Source of the DNA: Natrinema zhouii
GTDB taxonomy: Archaea > Halobacteriota > Halobacteria > Halobacteriales > Natrialbaceae
Assembly: GCF_013456555.2 (NCBI RefSeq)
Contig: NZ_CP084883.1
Location: 401,324 to 465,323, forward strand
Direction: 5' to 3'
Length of the DNA stretch: 64,000 bases
Shown here: piece after piece, positions 17,409 to 26,667 of the stretch
Position numbering within the stretch: the stretch's first letter is position 1
Layout of the letters: every line of letters starts with the position of its first letter
The notes under the pieces: model-generated
The model's input: the letters and a program-made list of their open reading frames with translations, nothing else
Told to the model about the DNA's origin: nothing
Database searches by the model: none
Made by a program: the position numbers and the translations under genes

Positions 17409-18356
17409 GTGACTATGGGACACAACAAGTTATCCGAAAGTCTGCGAAGCGTCGCCTTCACGACGACTACGCCGTTCAACGACGACTGTGACCGGATCCG
17501 ACACGAGAAACTCGAAGCCAATATCAAAGCGATATATGATGAAGGCGCACGCGTTTTCATCCCGTGTGGAAATACGGGCGAATACTATTCGCTGTCACAG
17601 AAGGAACGGATCGACGTCGTCCGCTCGACGGTCAACGCTGTCCCCGACGATGCCACGGTTGTCGGCGGGGCCGGTGGGAGCACTGAGAACGCGATCGAGC
17701 TGCTCGAAGCGTACGAGGATATCGGCGCGGACGCGGCAATGATAATGTACCCTCGGCACACGTACGTCCACGAACAGGGGCTGATCGACTATTATCAAAC
17801 ACTCGCAGACGCAACTGATCTCGGCATCGTCATCTACAAACGCGGTCCACTTCTCAGCGAGGCTGTCCTCGATACCGTTACAGCATTCGAAAACGTCGTG
17901 GCCGTTAAGTACGCCGTCAACGACGTAAAGGAGTTCTCGCGATTGACCGAAACCATCTCGGCGGATATCGTATGGCTCAACGGCGTCGCCGAACGGTACG
18001 CCCTCTCCTATGCTCTCGAAGGCGCAGACGGATTCACGACGGGCATCGGCAACTTCATTCCACGGCCGGTTCTGGCGCTATCGCGCGCCTTGTCGGCCGA
18101 TGACTGGTCTCGGGCAAAAGAGATTCGAGACGCGCTCCGACCGTACGAAGCGTTCCGCGAGGAAGCCGGGGGCGGGGCGGCATTTGCATCGGCGAAAAAC
18201 GTCCCGGTCGTAAAACGGGGGATGGATCTTCAGGGACTGTACGGCGGCCCCGTCCGCGTCCCCCTCGTCGAACTCTCGAACGACGACCGGAACCGCGTCG
18301 AACGGTACCTCGAGCGAATCAAAGATATCGACTATCGGACTGCGTCCAGCACGTGA
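17409..18356 (+). CDS. Dihydrodipicolinate synthase/KDG aldolase family protein
   Basis: The 315-residue TIM-barrel class I aldolase or dehydratase shows the GNTGEYYSLS substrate loop and a Schiff-base Lys in VVAVKYAVND. The Tyr of the catalytic set is probably the one in LGIVIYKRGP. The start is GTG 17409 (MTMGH), with ATG 17415 as an alternative; the TATA box fits either. Family members include KDG/KDPG aldolases and keto-deoxyglucarate dehydratases. Being a stand-alone gene beside the sugar island, it may cleave or dehydrate the 2-keto-3-deoxy acid formed there. A second DHDPS-family gene lies at 48560. Confidence 0.87.
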   Translation: MTMGHNKLSESLRSVAFTTTTPFNDDCDRIRHEKLEANIKAIYDEGARVFIPCGNTGEYYSLSQKERIDVVRSTVNAVPDDATVVGGAGGSTENAIELLEAYEDIGADAAMIMYPRHTYVHEQGLIDYYQTLADATDLGIVIYKRGPLLSEAVLDTVTAFENVVAVKYAVNDVKEFSRLTETISADIVWLNGVAERYALSYALEGADGFTTGIGNFIPRPVLALSRALSADDWSRAKEIRDALRPYEAFREEAGGGAAFASAKNVPVVKRGMDLQGLYGGPVRVPLVELSNDDRNRVERYLERIKDIDYRTASST

Positions 18357-18440
18357 CACCCGGCAGTATCAACTGTCTCTCGAGAAGTGGAACTTGGCAA
18401 GATACGTGAGCAGTACAGTACTGACCACTGAACTCTCGTT

Positions 18441-19092
18441 TGACGGAACGCGGCGCGCGAACTCGAGCGGTTCGACGAGTGGGCGACCGGCGACTGCGGT
18501 CGCGACGATTAGATTGGGATTATCCCGATAACGTCGATCGAGAGCCCACCTTCGGGGAGCTCGACGAACGAGTATTCCGGGAGTACGCCGTCACCTCACA
18601 GGCGACAGCGGGCCAAGCAGAATACCGTATAAACCTATAACCGCTATATCTCTGCGTGGTGCGGCTGGTTGTCATTGAGAGTTACCTTGAGGTTCACTGT
18701 GGCCGACGGGCGAGTACAATGACGCCGCTTCCTGAGGACGACGGCCGCAAGCCTGGTGACCAGCAGGCCTGAACACGTTTGACCAGCGGACGCTTGCGAC
18801 GCTCGTACGGGGCGAGTCCGCCGACCGACAAATCGAGGCTATAGACGACCGACGTGACGGGTACGCTCGCGACCGCTTATCGGCTCTCGATGAGGACGTT
18901 CGGCCGCCGTCGATTATGACCGATGGGGCGCGTTCGATTCTTCAACGGCTCTCGGATGACGCAGATATCGATATCGACCGTCCGAAACACGATTATCTCG
19001 CACCCCACGGCGATCGGCGTAGGATGGGCGAGGTCCTCGTCCGAGCATTCGGGTACACGGTCGCAGCCCGATATCTCGATAACTCTAAAGAG
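18441..19092 (+). pseudogene. Decayed XerC/D-like tyrosine integrase
   Basis: Fragments in several frames follow the order of haloarchaeal XerC-like integrases: ELERFDEWATGD (about 18459), GELDERVFREYA, QNTV then a stop then TYNRYISAWCGW, PLPEDDGRKPGDQQA, TFDQRTLATLVRGES, and DYLAPHGDRRRMGEV with VRAFGYTVAARYLDNS. The HxxR box survives (HGDR), but the middle with the first catalytic Arg is deleted. The frame ends before the nucleophilic Tyr, exactly where IS6 sequence begins. It is clearly non-functional. It marks an old integrated element beside the catabolic island. The assignment rests on remembered family sequence. Confidence 0.72.
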
Positions 19093-19259
19093 ATGGCGAG
19101 ATGGAGTCGAATACTGAATGCTATCAGCTGACCCGGTGTCTCTTTCGCTCCGCAAACTCAAATCGATCCAGTCGCTACATCCGCTGAAGCGGTCAACCGT
19201 TGGCACAGAGCACCGCAAAATCGTACTACCTCACTTTTCACGCTCGACGAAGCAGCACC
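19088..19259 (-). mobile_element. 5' end fragment of an IS6-type element
   Basis: The minus strand reads DRFSGCSDWIDLSL and, after a frameshift, ETPGQLIAFSIRLHLA. This matches the transposase N-terminus of the copy at 38735-39423. The shared block includes the terminal sequence ending near 19259. Only the first 40 or so codons and one end remain. The element abuts the integrase relic, whose Tyr-bearing tail is missing. Confidence 0.72.
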
Positions 19260-19368
19260 GTTGAAGCCGGAAAGGCTCTCACTACCCAATCTACAGATCA
19301 CATATTCACACTATGGTGTTGCGACGATACCGGTTGGATTAAGGTAAGCCGATTCGGATAACACCCGA

Positions 19369-19388
19369 TTACAACTGTATGGGTGTAA
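19369..19388. promoter_or_regulatory. Inverted repeat TTACA-N10-TGTAA (copy 2)
   Basis: This copy shares GATTACAACTGTATG with the copy at 59604 and keeps the 10-nt spacer. It lies about 620 nt before the IclR gene. Confidence 0.45.
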
Positions 19389-19977
19389 AAACCGCGCTCA
19401 TCAGTTGTCCCACAGGGCGGGAAACTCTCCGACTTCCCGAATACTCTTTCTCGGAATATCTGAATCTGAGCCGATGGAGGCATGGATTTGGGGAGAGGGT
19501 ACCAATACTACTATCCAGTTCACTGCTTCCTTTCCACCCACATGTTCGTATAGTCTGACGAGTCAATTGCAAATTTGAGCCACAGCGACGGATCTCCCAG
19601 TTCCCTCGAAAAGAGGGCCAGATACAAAAACGGAACCAGCGGGCCTGCTAGAACAATGGCCTCGTTTTTGTGGTAGTGTCTTTCAGCACCGCTGAATGCG
19701 TCGTCAGCACCGAATAGACCTCTGCTAACTCACATTTCTTTCGTGAGATCGCTGAAATAGCGTCAAATACATTTCGGCTGGTTCGAAAACTGAGGCAGCT
19801 ATCGTTCGAAAAGAGTCCAGTACGCCGCTCGCATCGAATCTGTTGTGTGTTCCTTGTTCGGTGGTACGGCGGAGTTGACCGTGTCCGTATCCAGTTGTTC
19901 GAATGGGTTGGTCGCGATCGTTCATTTGCAGCCGTCCCATATCACTCGAATTTGTATTCGGCAGAGCCGAAAGACTT

Positions 19978-19986
19978 CTATACTTA
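19978..19986 (+). promoter_or_regulatory. TATA box of IclR gene
   Basis: CTATACTTA is centred 24 nt before ATG 20006. This supports that start and a leaderless transcript. Confidence 0.5.
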
Positions 19987-20005
19987 CTACGAAATGCGTT
20001 CCATA

Positions 20006-20758
20006 ATGACGGGCACATCAAATCGGTCGGTCGAACGGGCGTTCAAGATCGTCGACGAACTCGCGGAAAACGGAGCCGGAGGTGTTTCGGACCTCGCGGG
20101 ACGGCTCGATATGCCCGTCAGTACCGTCCATAACTATCTACAGACGCTCGTCTCGACGGGATACGTAGCAGTCGAAGAGAAAGAATACTCGACCACGACC
20201 CGGTTTCTCGAGGTAGGCCACCAACAACGCCACCGACTGGAAATATTCAAGGTCGTCAGCGACGAACTCCAGGATATCGCGGCGGAGACCGGCGAGCACG
20301 TCACGTTGATGATCGAAGAAAACGATCAGTGCGTGATCGTCGCGGTACAGGAAGGGCCCGACGCCGTCAATCTGTTCGCGTATCCCGGTGCACGAATGCC
20401 GCTTCACGCAGCAGCTCCCGGGAAAGCGATCCTCGCACACATGCCAGACGACCGCGTGCAGGAGATTATCGACCGACAGGGACTCATCGAGATGACAAAT
20501 CGGACTATCACGGATTCCGACGTTCTCTTCGAACAACTCGAGCAGATCAGGGAACAGGGGTACGCCATCGACGAGGGCGAACGTATCGCGGGAATGGTCT
20601 GTATCTCCGCTCCGGTGCTCGACAAGAACGACCACATCCGCGGCGCGATCTGTGTCTGTGGCCCACAGAGTCGAATCGACGAGGGACGACGCGAGGAAAT
20701 CGCGGACATCGTCAAACGGTCGGCGAACGTGACGCAGGTCAACCTCGATTACGTCTGA
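20006..20758 (+). CDS. IclR family transcriptional regulator
   Basis: I choose ATG 20006 (MTGTSNRSVERAFKIVDELA, 250 residues), the usual IclR length. The longer upstream frame has no homology and the TATA box fits this start. An N-terminal winged helix covers residues 1-65, with recognition segment LDMPVSTVHNYLQTL. The effector domain shows MPLHAAAPGKAILA and the late GAICVCGP strand. IclR proteins bind small carbon compounds and regulate adjacent catabolic genes. It converges with the F420-type oxidoreductase gene. It could control either the sugar island or the acyl-CoA block. Confidence 0.93.
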   Translation: MTGTSNRSVERAFKIVDELAENGAGGVSDLAGRLDMPVSTVHNYLQTLVSTGYVAVEEKEYSTTTRFLEVGHQQRHRLEIFKVVSDELQDIAAETGEHVTLMIEENDQCVIVAVQEGPDAVNLFAYPGARMPLHAAAPGKAILAHMPDDRVQEIIDRQGLIEMTNRTITDSDVLFEQLEQIREQGYAIDEGERIAGMVCISAPVLDKNDHIRGAICVCGPQSRIDEGRREEIADIVKRSANVTQVNLDYV

Positions 20759-20785
20759 CCGCCGTTCTACGTGTTTAGGCGCCCA

Positions 20786-21769
20786 TCAGGCGTCGGACAC
20801 GGCTGCCAGGGCCTCGATGGTCTCTTCAGCGACTCCGTCGGCGGCCTGCTCCGGAATCGTCACGAGCGGCCGATCGATGGCCGTTTCGCTCACGATTTCG
20901 CGAAGCCGATCGCGAGCTGCTGACGGCGTCCCGGCCACGCCAAGGTCGTGGACCATTTCGTCCGTGACCAGGGTTGCCGCGTCTGCCCGGTCGCCTGCCT
21001 GCCAGGCCTCGGCAACACGATCGACCTGATCCGGGAACTCGGTGGCGATCGCGTTCCGATATCCGTCGGCACTGCCCGCGTAATACGCGACGTGACCGCG
21101 AACGGCATCGTAGGCCTCGTCGCGATCGTCGCTCACGGCTGCCGGCACGTACGGAGCGATCGTGATTTCGTCGGGGTCGCGACCGCGTTCTCGAGCACTC
21201 GTTGCGACGACCTCGAACGCGTCGTCCAAACCGGAAAATGGGATGTTGTGCGGCATCCAGCCGTCACAGAGCCGGCCGACGACGCGCCGGTTCGCCGGTC
21301 CGAGCGCTGCGTGGTAGATCGGAACGTCCCTGTCCAGTGGCGGAACGCCTGAGACGCTGACTCGTTCCCCCTCGTAAGTGACTGGTTCGTCGTCGCCCAG
21401 GATGCGTTGAATCACTTCGATAGTTTCGTGGGACCGACGGACCGGCCGGTCGAACGTCATTCCGTGGACGTTCTCGACGGCGGTCGGTGTACTCGTCCCG
21501 ACCCCGAGGGACGCACGACCGTTGGAAACTCGATCGAGGGTCACTGCGGTCATCGCGAGGACAGCGGGCGTTCGCGAAAAGACGTTGACGATGGCGGTTC
21601 CGAGCTCGACTTCATCGGTCATTGCGGCGATTTCGCTGAGTTTCACGACCGAACTCGAGCCCCATAGCTCCCCCATCCAGACGGAGTCGTATCCCTGTTT
21701 TTCCGCACTGATCGCGAGGTCGGTCGGATCGTGCGTTCCGGTCCGCGGAATGACTACTCCGAGATGCAT
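20786..21769 (-). CDS. F420-dependent LLM-class oxidoreductase
   Basis: The 327-residue luciferase-like protein opens MHLGVVIPRTGTHDPTDLAI. It carries the F420-reductase-like segments YDSVWMGELWG, VELGTAIVNVFSRTP and DRVSNGRASLGVGTS. Such proteins use F420 or FMN to oxidise alcohols or reduce double bonds. It stands before the enoyl-CoA hydratase gene on the same strand (115-nt gap), so a redox step on an acyl-CoA precursor is plausible. The substrate is unknown. Confidence 0.88.
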   Translation of the reverse strand: MHLGVVIPRTGTHDPTDLAISAEKQGYDSVWMGELWGSSSVVKLSEIAAMTDEVELGTAIVNVFSRTPAVLAMTAVTLDRVSNGRASLGVGTSTPTAVENVHGMTFDRPVRRSHETIEVIQRILGDDEPVTYEGERVSVSGVPPLDRDVPIYHAALGPANRRVVGRLCDGWMPHNIPFSGLDDAFEVVATSARERGRDPDEITIAPYVPAAVSDDRDEAYDAVRGHVAYYAGSADGYRNAIATEFPDQVDRVAEAWQAGDRADAATLVTDEMVHDLGVAGTPSAARDRLREIVSETAIDRPLVTIPEQAADGVAEETIEALAAVSDA

Positions 21770-21884
21770 GCCGCTCGATTAGACACATACTGTGATAAAT
21801 TACCGTGGTTACCGTCCACGGGCGGCGCATCCGCCGCGATTCGGACGGCGGCGTTGATTGGTGCTCACCGGGAGCTGAGTAACG

Positions 21885-22673
21885 CTACCGGCCGACGAAG
21901 TCGGGATCGTCGTCGCCGAAGAACGCGTCGAGTCCGCGCTCGTAGTCTTCCGTTCGCGTTGCAGCTGCGATGCCGTCCGTCTCCGCCGCGAGCTGTCGCT
22001 CGAGCGAGCGGTCGTAGCTGTCGGTCAGCAGTCGGGTCGTCGTCCCGAACGCGCGAGTCGGCCCGACCGCCAGCTCGGCGGCGACTGTGGCCAGCCGGTC
22101 GTCGAATTCGTCGGTGGGGACGACCTCGTTGGCCAGTCCCAACTCGCGGGCTTCGTCGGGGCCGATCGGCTCGTCCCGGAGGGCGATCTCCTTGGCGGTC
22201 CGGAGGCCGACCAGTCGCGGCAGGAAGAACGTTGCACCGCCGTCACCGGTCAGCCCGATCCCCGGATACGCAAATTTGAGCGTCGCGTCCTCGCCGAGGA
22301 CGAGCAGGTCCGGAAACAGCGTGAGGCTGAATCCGATTCCGGCTGCGATACCGTTGACGCCGCCGACGACCGGCGTTTCCGTCCGATGGAACTGGACGAT
22401 CGCTTCGTGGGCCCGTCCGGCCAACTCCCGGATGTGGGCCGCGTCGGAGCCGTCACCGGACAGGGCACTGAGATCGGCACCGGACCCGAAGAAATCGCCC
22501 GCGTGCGTGAGCACGATACAGCGAGTATCCGGATTTTCGCCGAGGGTCGTCGCCACCGACACCAGTTCGTTCGCCATCTCGAGAGTGAGCGCGTTTCGAC
22601 CGGCCGCGCTATCGAGTGTGACCGTTGCAACGCCGTCCTCGTGGTCAACTGAGAGGTTATCGTACGCAACCAT
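21885..22673 (-). CDS. Enoyl-CoA hydratase/isomerase (PaaG-like)
   Basis: The 262-residue crotonase has the CoA-binding oxyanion loops DFFGSGADLSAL and NGIAAGIGFSLTLFPDLL. The segment YPGIGLTGDGGATFFLPRLV resembles PaaG-type isomerases, in which the second hydratase Glu is replaced. It may therefore isomerise rather than hydrate. It lies upstream (transcriptionally) of the F420-type gene and downstream of the CoA-transferase gene, as part of the acyl-CoA block. Confidence 0.9.
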   Translation of the reverse strand: MVAYDNLSVDHEDGVATVTLDSAAGRNALTLEMANELVSVATTLGENPDTRCIVLTHAGDFFGSGADLSALSGDGSDAAHIRELAGRAHEAIVQFHRTETPVVGGVNGIAAGIGFSLTLFPDLLVLGEDATLKFAYPGIGLTGDGGATFFLPRLVGLRTAKEIALRDEPIGPDEARELGLANEVVPTDEFDDRLATVAAELAVGPTRAFGTTTRLLTDSYDRSLERQLAAETDGIAAATRTEDYERGLDAFFGDDDPDFVGR

Positions 22674-22761
22674 CGGAGACGAGTTTGCAGCGGTCCCGCT
22701 TAACGGTTCGTGCTTCGTCGCTCCGGACTCCGACGAATCCCCGTTCAGCCGCGGTCCCCAA

Positions 22762-24318
22762 CTAGACCACGTCGGTCAGATCAAACGGTTCGTCGACGAA
22801 CAATCGTGAGTTCATCTCGTCGAGGTCGCCGGCCACGAGCGGCTCGAAGCCCATCTCGTCGATGACGTCGGTTTCCACGTCGATACCCGGTGCGACCTCC
22901 GTAAGTTCGAGTCCGGTCTCGGTGAGTTCGAAGACGGCACGCTCTGTTACGTAGACGATCGGCTGCTCGATGTCGGTGGCGTACTCGCCGCTGAAGGTGA
23001 TCTGTTCGACCGAGTCGATGAACTTCGGACTCGTTCCCTCGCGTTCGATCGAGAGCGCTCCGCTTCCGGTCTCGATCTCGAGTCCATTGGTCGTCAGCGT
23101 GCCACAGAATACGACCTTCTCGGCATTCTGGGAGATGTTGATGAACCCGCCACACCCGGGGAGCTGTGACCCGAACCGGCTGACGTTGATGTTGCCCGCG
23201 GCGTCCACCTGTGCCATTCCAAGAAAGCCCATGTCGAGACCGCCGCCGTCGTAGAAGTCGAACTGCTGTGGCGAGGATACGAGCGCGTGATGGTTGCTCG
23301 CGGTCCCGAAACTGATCCCACCGGAGGCGGCGCCGCCGACCGGCCCCGACTCGACGGTTTGCGTGATCTCGTCGTCGATTCCGCCTTCAGCCGCGACGAC
23401 TGGCACGAGTTCCGGGACACCCACGCCGAGATTGATGACCGAATTCGGCTCGAGTTCCATCGCAGCGCGACGAGCGATAATCGTCCGGGCGTCGAGCGGA
23501 ATACCGTCACTCCCGTCGTCGGTCGGCCGTTTGATTTCACCGCTGTAGGCGGGGTTATAGTCCTCCGCGTACGTCTGCTGGTGGTGGCTCGGCGGTGCCT
23601 CAACGACGGCGTCGACCAGGACGCCGGGGACTGCGACGTCGCGAGCGGTGAGCGTCCCCGACTCCGTGAGACGCTCGACCTGTGCGATCACCGTGCCGCC
23701 GGAGTTGTGTGCGGCCTGGGCCATCGCCAACATATTCGAATCGAGCGCTTCTCGCTCCGTGGTTATGTTGCCGTCTTCGTCGGCCGTCGTCCCCCGGATA
23801 ATAGCGACGTCGATCGGGACCGAGCGATAGTAGAGGTACTCCTCGCCGTCGAAGGTCACGAGTTCGACGAGGTCGTCTTCGGTGACGTCGTTCGCCTTCG
23901 CGCCGTCCTGACGCGGATCCACGAACGTCCCTAGGCCGACGTGGGTGATCGTACCGGGCTTCCCCGCGGCGGTATCGCGAAGCATGTGATCCATCACGCC
24001 GAACGGCAGGTTGTACGCCTCGATCTCGTTTGCGACGATCTTCTCCATCAGATCAGGCGTAAAGCCCCAGTGGCTCGCGATCGTGCGCTCGAGCATGCCG
24101 TCCTGAACGAGGTGCGATAGTCCACGACCCTGCCGGTCGCCCTCCGCAGCGGGATGATAGAGGGTGAGATCGCGGGGTGTGCCGGTTTCAGCGTATCGCT
24201 CACCGAGCGCCTCGAGGACGTACTCGGGAATGCCGACGGCGACGAAGCCGCCGACTCCGATCGTATCACCGTCGTCGATGCACTCGATAGCAGCCTCTCT
24301 GGACCAATGGATTGTCAT
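22762..24318 (-). CDS. Family I CoA-transferase (YdiF/propionate CoA-transferase type)
   Basis: The 518-residue protein fuses the alpha and beta halves of a family I CoA-transferase. The N-terminal half has GDTIGVGGFVAVGIPEYVLE. The C-terminal half has INLGVGVPELV and the catalytic-Glu motif TQTVESGPVGGAASGG. It moves CoA between acyl-CoA and a free acid such as acetate, which would activate the pathway substrate without ATP. It leads the minus-strand group with the hydratase and F420-type genes, and diverges from the acyl-CoA dehydrogenase gene. Confidence 0.92.
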   Translation of the reverse strand: MTIHWSREAAIECIDDGDTIGVGGFVAVGIPEYVLEALGERYAETGTPRDLTLYHPAAEGDRQGRGLSHLVQDGMLERTIASHWGFTPDLMEKIVANEIEAYNLPFGVMDHMLRDTAAGKPGTITHVGLGTFVDPRQDGAKANDVTEDDLVELVTFDGEEYLYYRSVPIDVAIIRGTTADEDGNITTEREALDSNMLAMAQAAHNSGGTVIAQVERLTESGTLTARDVAVPGVLVDAVVEAPPSHHQQTYAEDYNPAYSGEIKRPTDDGSDGIPLDARTIIARRAAMELEPNSVINLGVGVPELVPVVAAEGGIDDEITQTVESGPVGGAASGGISFGTASNHHALVSSPQQFDFYDGGGLDMGFLGMAQVDAAGNINVSRFGSQLPGCGGFINISQNAEKVVFCGTLTTNGLEIETGSGALSIEREGTSPKFIDSVEQITFSGEYATDIEQPIVYVTERAVFELTETGLELTEVAPGIDVETDVIDEMGFEPLVAGDLDEMNSRLFVDEPFDLTDVV

Positions 24319-24546
24319 ACGTATGCCTCGAGAGACGCGCTATTTTTAGTTACCTATCCTCGAGTGGCCGTTCGCCGCGTCGACCAACCGTACGAGAGAT
24401 ACCACGGTTCTCGCCGCCGATCACTGTGTTGGCTGGCGGACGGAATGGTGAACGGACTCGCTCGACCGAGCGGTTGAGTTTGGACTGCCTGTTGTACCGA
24501 ACGATGGAATCGTACGCTTTACTATCCCACTCCCGAATCACCGCGT

Positions 24547-25671
24547 ATGGAGCTGACAAACGAGCAGCAGCTGATACGGGAGACGGTCCGAGAATTCGTC
24601 GAGGAGGAAGTCGTCGATTCGGTCGACGAGTACGACGAGGAGCAGACGTTTCCGGAAGACGTCTGGGACGGGCTCGCAGCGCTCGATCTAACCGGGCTGA
24701 CGGTCCCGGAAGAGTACGGCGGGTTCGACGCCGACGAAGTGACCTACAGCATCGTCAACGAGGAAGTAGCGCGCGGACATCTGGCGGTCGCAACGGCGCT
24801 GTCGGTTCACTGTCTGGCGACGTCGTGTATCCGCCAGTTCGGCTCCGACGAACACAGAGAGCAGTGGCTGCCGGAGATGGTCGATGGCCGGCCGGTCGGC
24901 GCGTTCGCGCTCTCGGAGCCGGACGCCGGGTCGAATCCGGCGGAGATGAGCACCGAGGCTCGTCTCGAGGACGGTGAGTACGTAATCAACGGGAAGAAAC
25001 AGTGGATCACGAACGGAAAGCGAGCGGGCGTCGTCGTTCTGTTCGCGAAAACCGATCGCGACGACCCGGACAGCGCGACGCAGTTCTTGGTTCCCAAAGA
25101 CACGCCGGGACTGGAAGTCGGCAAGAAAGAGGACAAACTCGGACTGCGCGCGAGTGACACGACGACGCTGCTCTTCGATGACGCGCGAATTCCCGCGGAG
25201 AACCGCCTGACCGAGGTTGGCGAAGGGTTGAAAGCCGCGTTCTCGATCCTAACCGGCGGTCGGATCGCAATCGCCAGCCAGGCTGTCGGAGTCGCTCAGG
25301 CAGCCCTCGACGCTGCCGTGAGTTACGCCAACGAACGCGAACAGTTCGGGGAGCCGATCATCAACCACCAGGCGATCGCACACAAGCTCGCGGACATGCA
25401 GACGGACGTCCAGGCCGCACGCCTGCTGACGCGCGACGCCGCCCGAAAGAACGACGACAGTCTCGACGCGCAAGCGGCGAGCATGGCGAAGTACTTCGCG
25501 AGCGAAACGGCCGTCGACGTCGCGAACGAAGCGGTCCAGGTTCACGGCGGCTACGGGTACACCAAGGACTTCGACGTCGAACGCTACTACCGAGACGCCA
25601 AGATCACCACGATCTACGAAGGCACCTCGGAAATACAGAAAGAGGTTATCTCACGGCACCTGACGGAGTGA
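24547..25671 (+). CDS. Acyl-CoA dehydrogenase
   Basis: The 374-residue flavoprotein has a classical acyl-CoA dehydrogenase layout: FALSEPDAGSNP near the FAD site, KQWITNG, and a C-terminal VQVHGGYGY plus ITTIYEGTSEIQKEVI. The Glu of YEGTSE sits at the position of the catalytic base in short- and medium-chain enzymes. It oxidises an acyl-CoA to the 2-enoyl-CoA and passes electrons to ETF. It converges with the 3-hydroxyacyl-CoA dehydrogenase gene, whose stop lies one base beyond its own. Confidence 0.95.
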   Translation: MELTNEQQLIRETVREFVEEEVVDSVDEYDEEQTFPEDVWDGLAALDLTGLTVPEEYGGFDADEVTYSIVNEEVARGHLAVATALSVHCLATSCIRQFGSDEHREQWLPEMVDGRPVGAFALSEPDAGSNPAEMSTEARLEDGEYVINGKKQWITNGKRAGVVVLFAKTDRDDPDSATQFLVPKDTPGLEVGKKEDKLGLRASDTTTLLFDDARIPAENRLTEVGEGLKAAFSILTGGRIAIASQAVGVAQAALDAAVSYANEREQFGEPIINHQAIAHKLADMQTDVQAARLLTRDAARKNDDSLDAQAASMAKYFASETAVDVANEAVQVHGGYGYTKDFDVERYYRDAKITTIYEGTSEIQKEVISRHLTE

Positions 25672-25672
25672 C

Positions 25673-26536
25673 TTACTCGTACTCGTAGAACCCGCTGCCC
25701 GTCTTCTTCCCGAGGTCACCAGCCTCGACCTTTCGCTTGAGGAGGTAGGCGGGTTTGTACCGATCGCCCAACTCCTCGTGGAGCGTTTCGGAGGCGTGCA
25801 GGCAGATGTCCAGCCCGATGTGGTCGGCCAGCGTCAGCGGCCCCATCGGGACGTTCGTCCCGAGTTCCATCCCCGTATCGATGTCCTCCTTCGTGGCGAC
25901 GTCTTCGTCGTAGGCCCGGATCCCCTCGTTGATCCAGGGCATCAGGATCCGATTCGTGACGAACCCCGGCTTGTCGTCGGATTCCCACGTTGTCTTCTCG
26001 AGGTCTTCGGCGAAGGCACGGGCCAGTTCGGTGACGTCATCGGCCGTCTTCTCGCCGACGACGATCTCGACGCCCTCCATGATCGGAACCGGGTTCATGA
26101 AATGCAACCCGACCACGCGCTCGGGGTGTTCGAGGTCGGCCGCGATCGAGGTGATCGAGATCGTACTCGTGTTCGTCGCCAGCAGGACGTCCTCGTCACA
26201 GACCCGCTCGAGGTCGGCGAAAATCTCCCGCTTGACGTCTAGCTCCTCGAGGGCCGCCTCGATGACGATATCACAGTCCGCGAGGTCCTCGAGGTCGGTC
26301 GTGCCGGTGATTCGGTCACGGGTGTCGTCGGCCTCATCCTCGGTCAAGTGGTCTCTAGAGACGAGCCGACCGAGACTGTCGTCGATCGTCTCGAAGCCGC
26401 TTTCGACGTACTCCGATTCGATGTCGCGCATCACGACATCGTAGTCCGCAGTTGCGGCGACCTGTGCGATGCCACTGCCCATCGTGCCCGCGCCGACGAC
26501 GCCGACACGGTTGATCGTCTCTCCGTGCAAATCCAT
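25673..26536 (-). CDS. 3-hydroxyacyl-CoA dehydrogenase
   Basis: The start is ATG 26536 (MDLHGETINRVGVVGAGTMG, 287 residues); a GTG one codon upstream is less likely. The NAD motif GAGTMGSG is followed by the catalytic His and Asn region VVGLHFMNPVPIMEGVEIV and the C-terminal DNIGLDI-like segment (ADHIGLDICLHASETL). It is a single-domain Hbd/FadB2-type enzyme oxidising (3S)-hydroxyacyl-CoA. It lies between the dehydrogenase and thiolase genes. Confidence 0.95.
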   Translation of the reverse strand: MDLHGETINRVGVVGAGTMGSGIAQVAATADYDVVMRDIESEYVESGFETIDDSLGRLVSRDHLTEDEADDTRDRITGTTDLEDLADCDIVIEAALEELDVKREIFADLERVCDEDVLLATNTSTISITSIAADLEHPERVVGLHFMNPVPIMEGVEIVVGEKTADDVTELARAFAEDLEKTTWESDDKPGFVTNRILMPWINEGIRAYDEDVATKEDIDTGMELGTNVPMGPLTLADHIGLDICLHASETLHEELGDRYKPAYLLKRKVEAGDLGKKTGSGFYEYE

Positions 26537-26667
26537 CACTCGTTGGTGGTCGGACGGTCGTAGTAAATGTCCCGACTCACGTCGGTGTCGGCGACGCCGG
26601 TCGCCTGTTGCTGGTCACCGTTCGACACAGCTATACCGGACGAGTCAGTACGGACGTGTGGTAGCTA

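Larger units (their letters stand above)
19260..20005. other. Gene-poor spacer upstream of IclR gene
   Basis: About 745 nt of AT-richer sequence hold no convincing gene. They contain an inverted repeat at 19369 and the IclR promoter near 19978. Confidence 0.5.
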
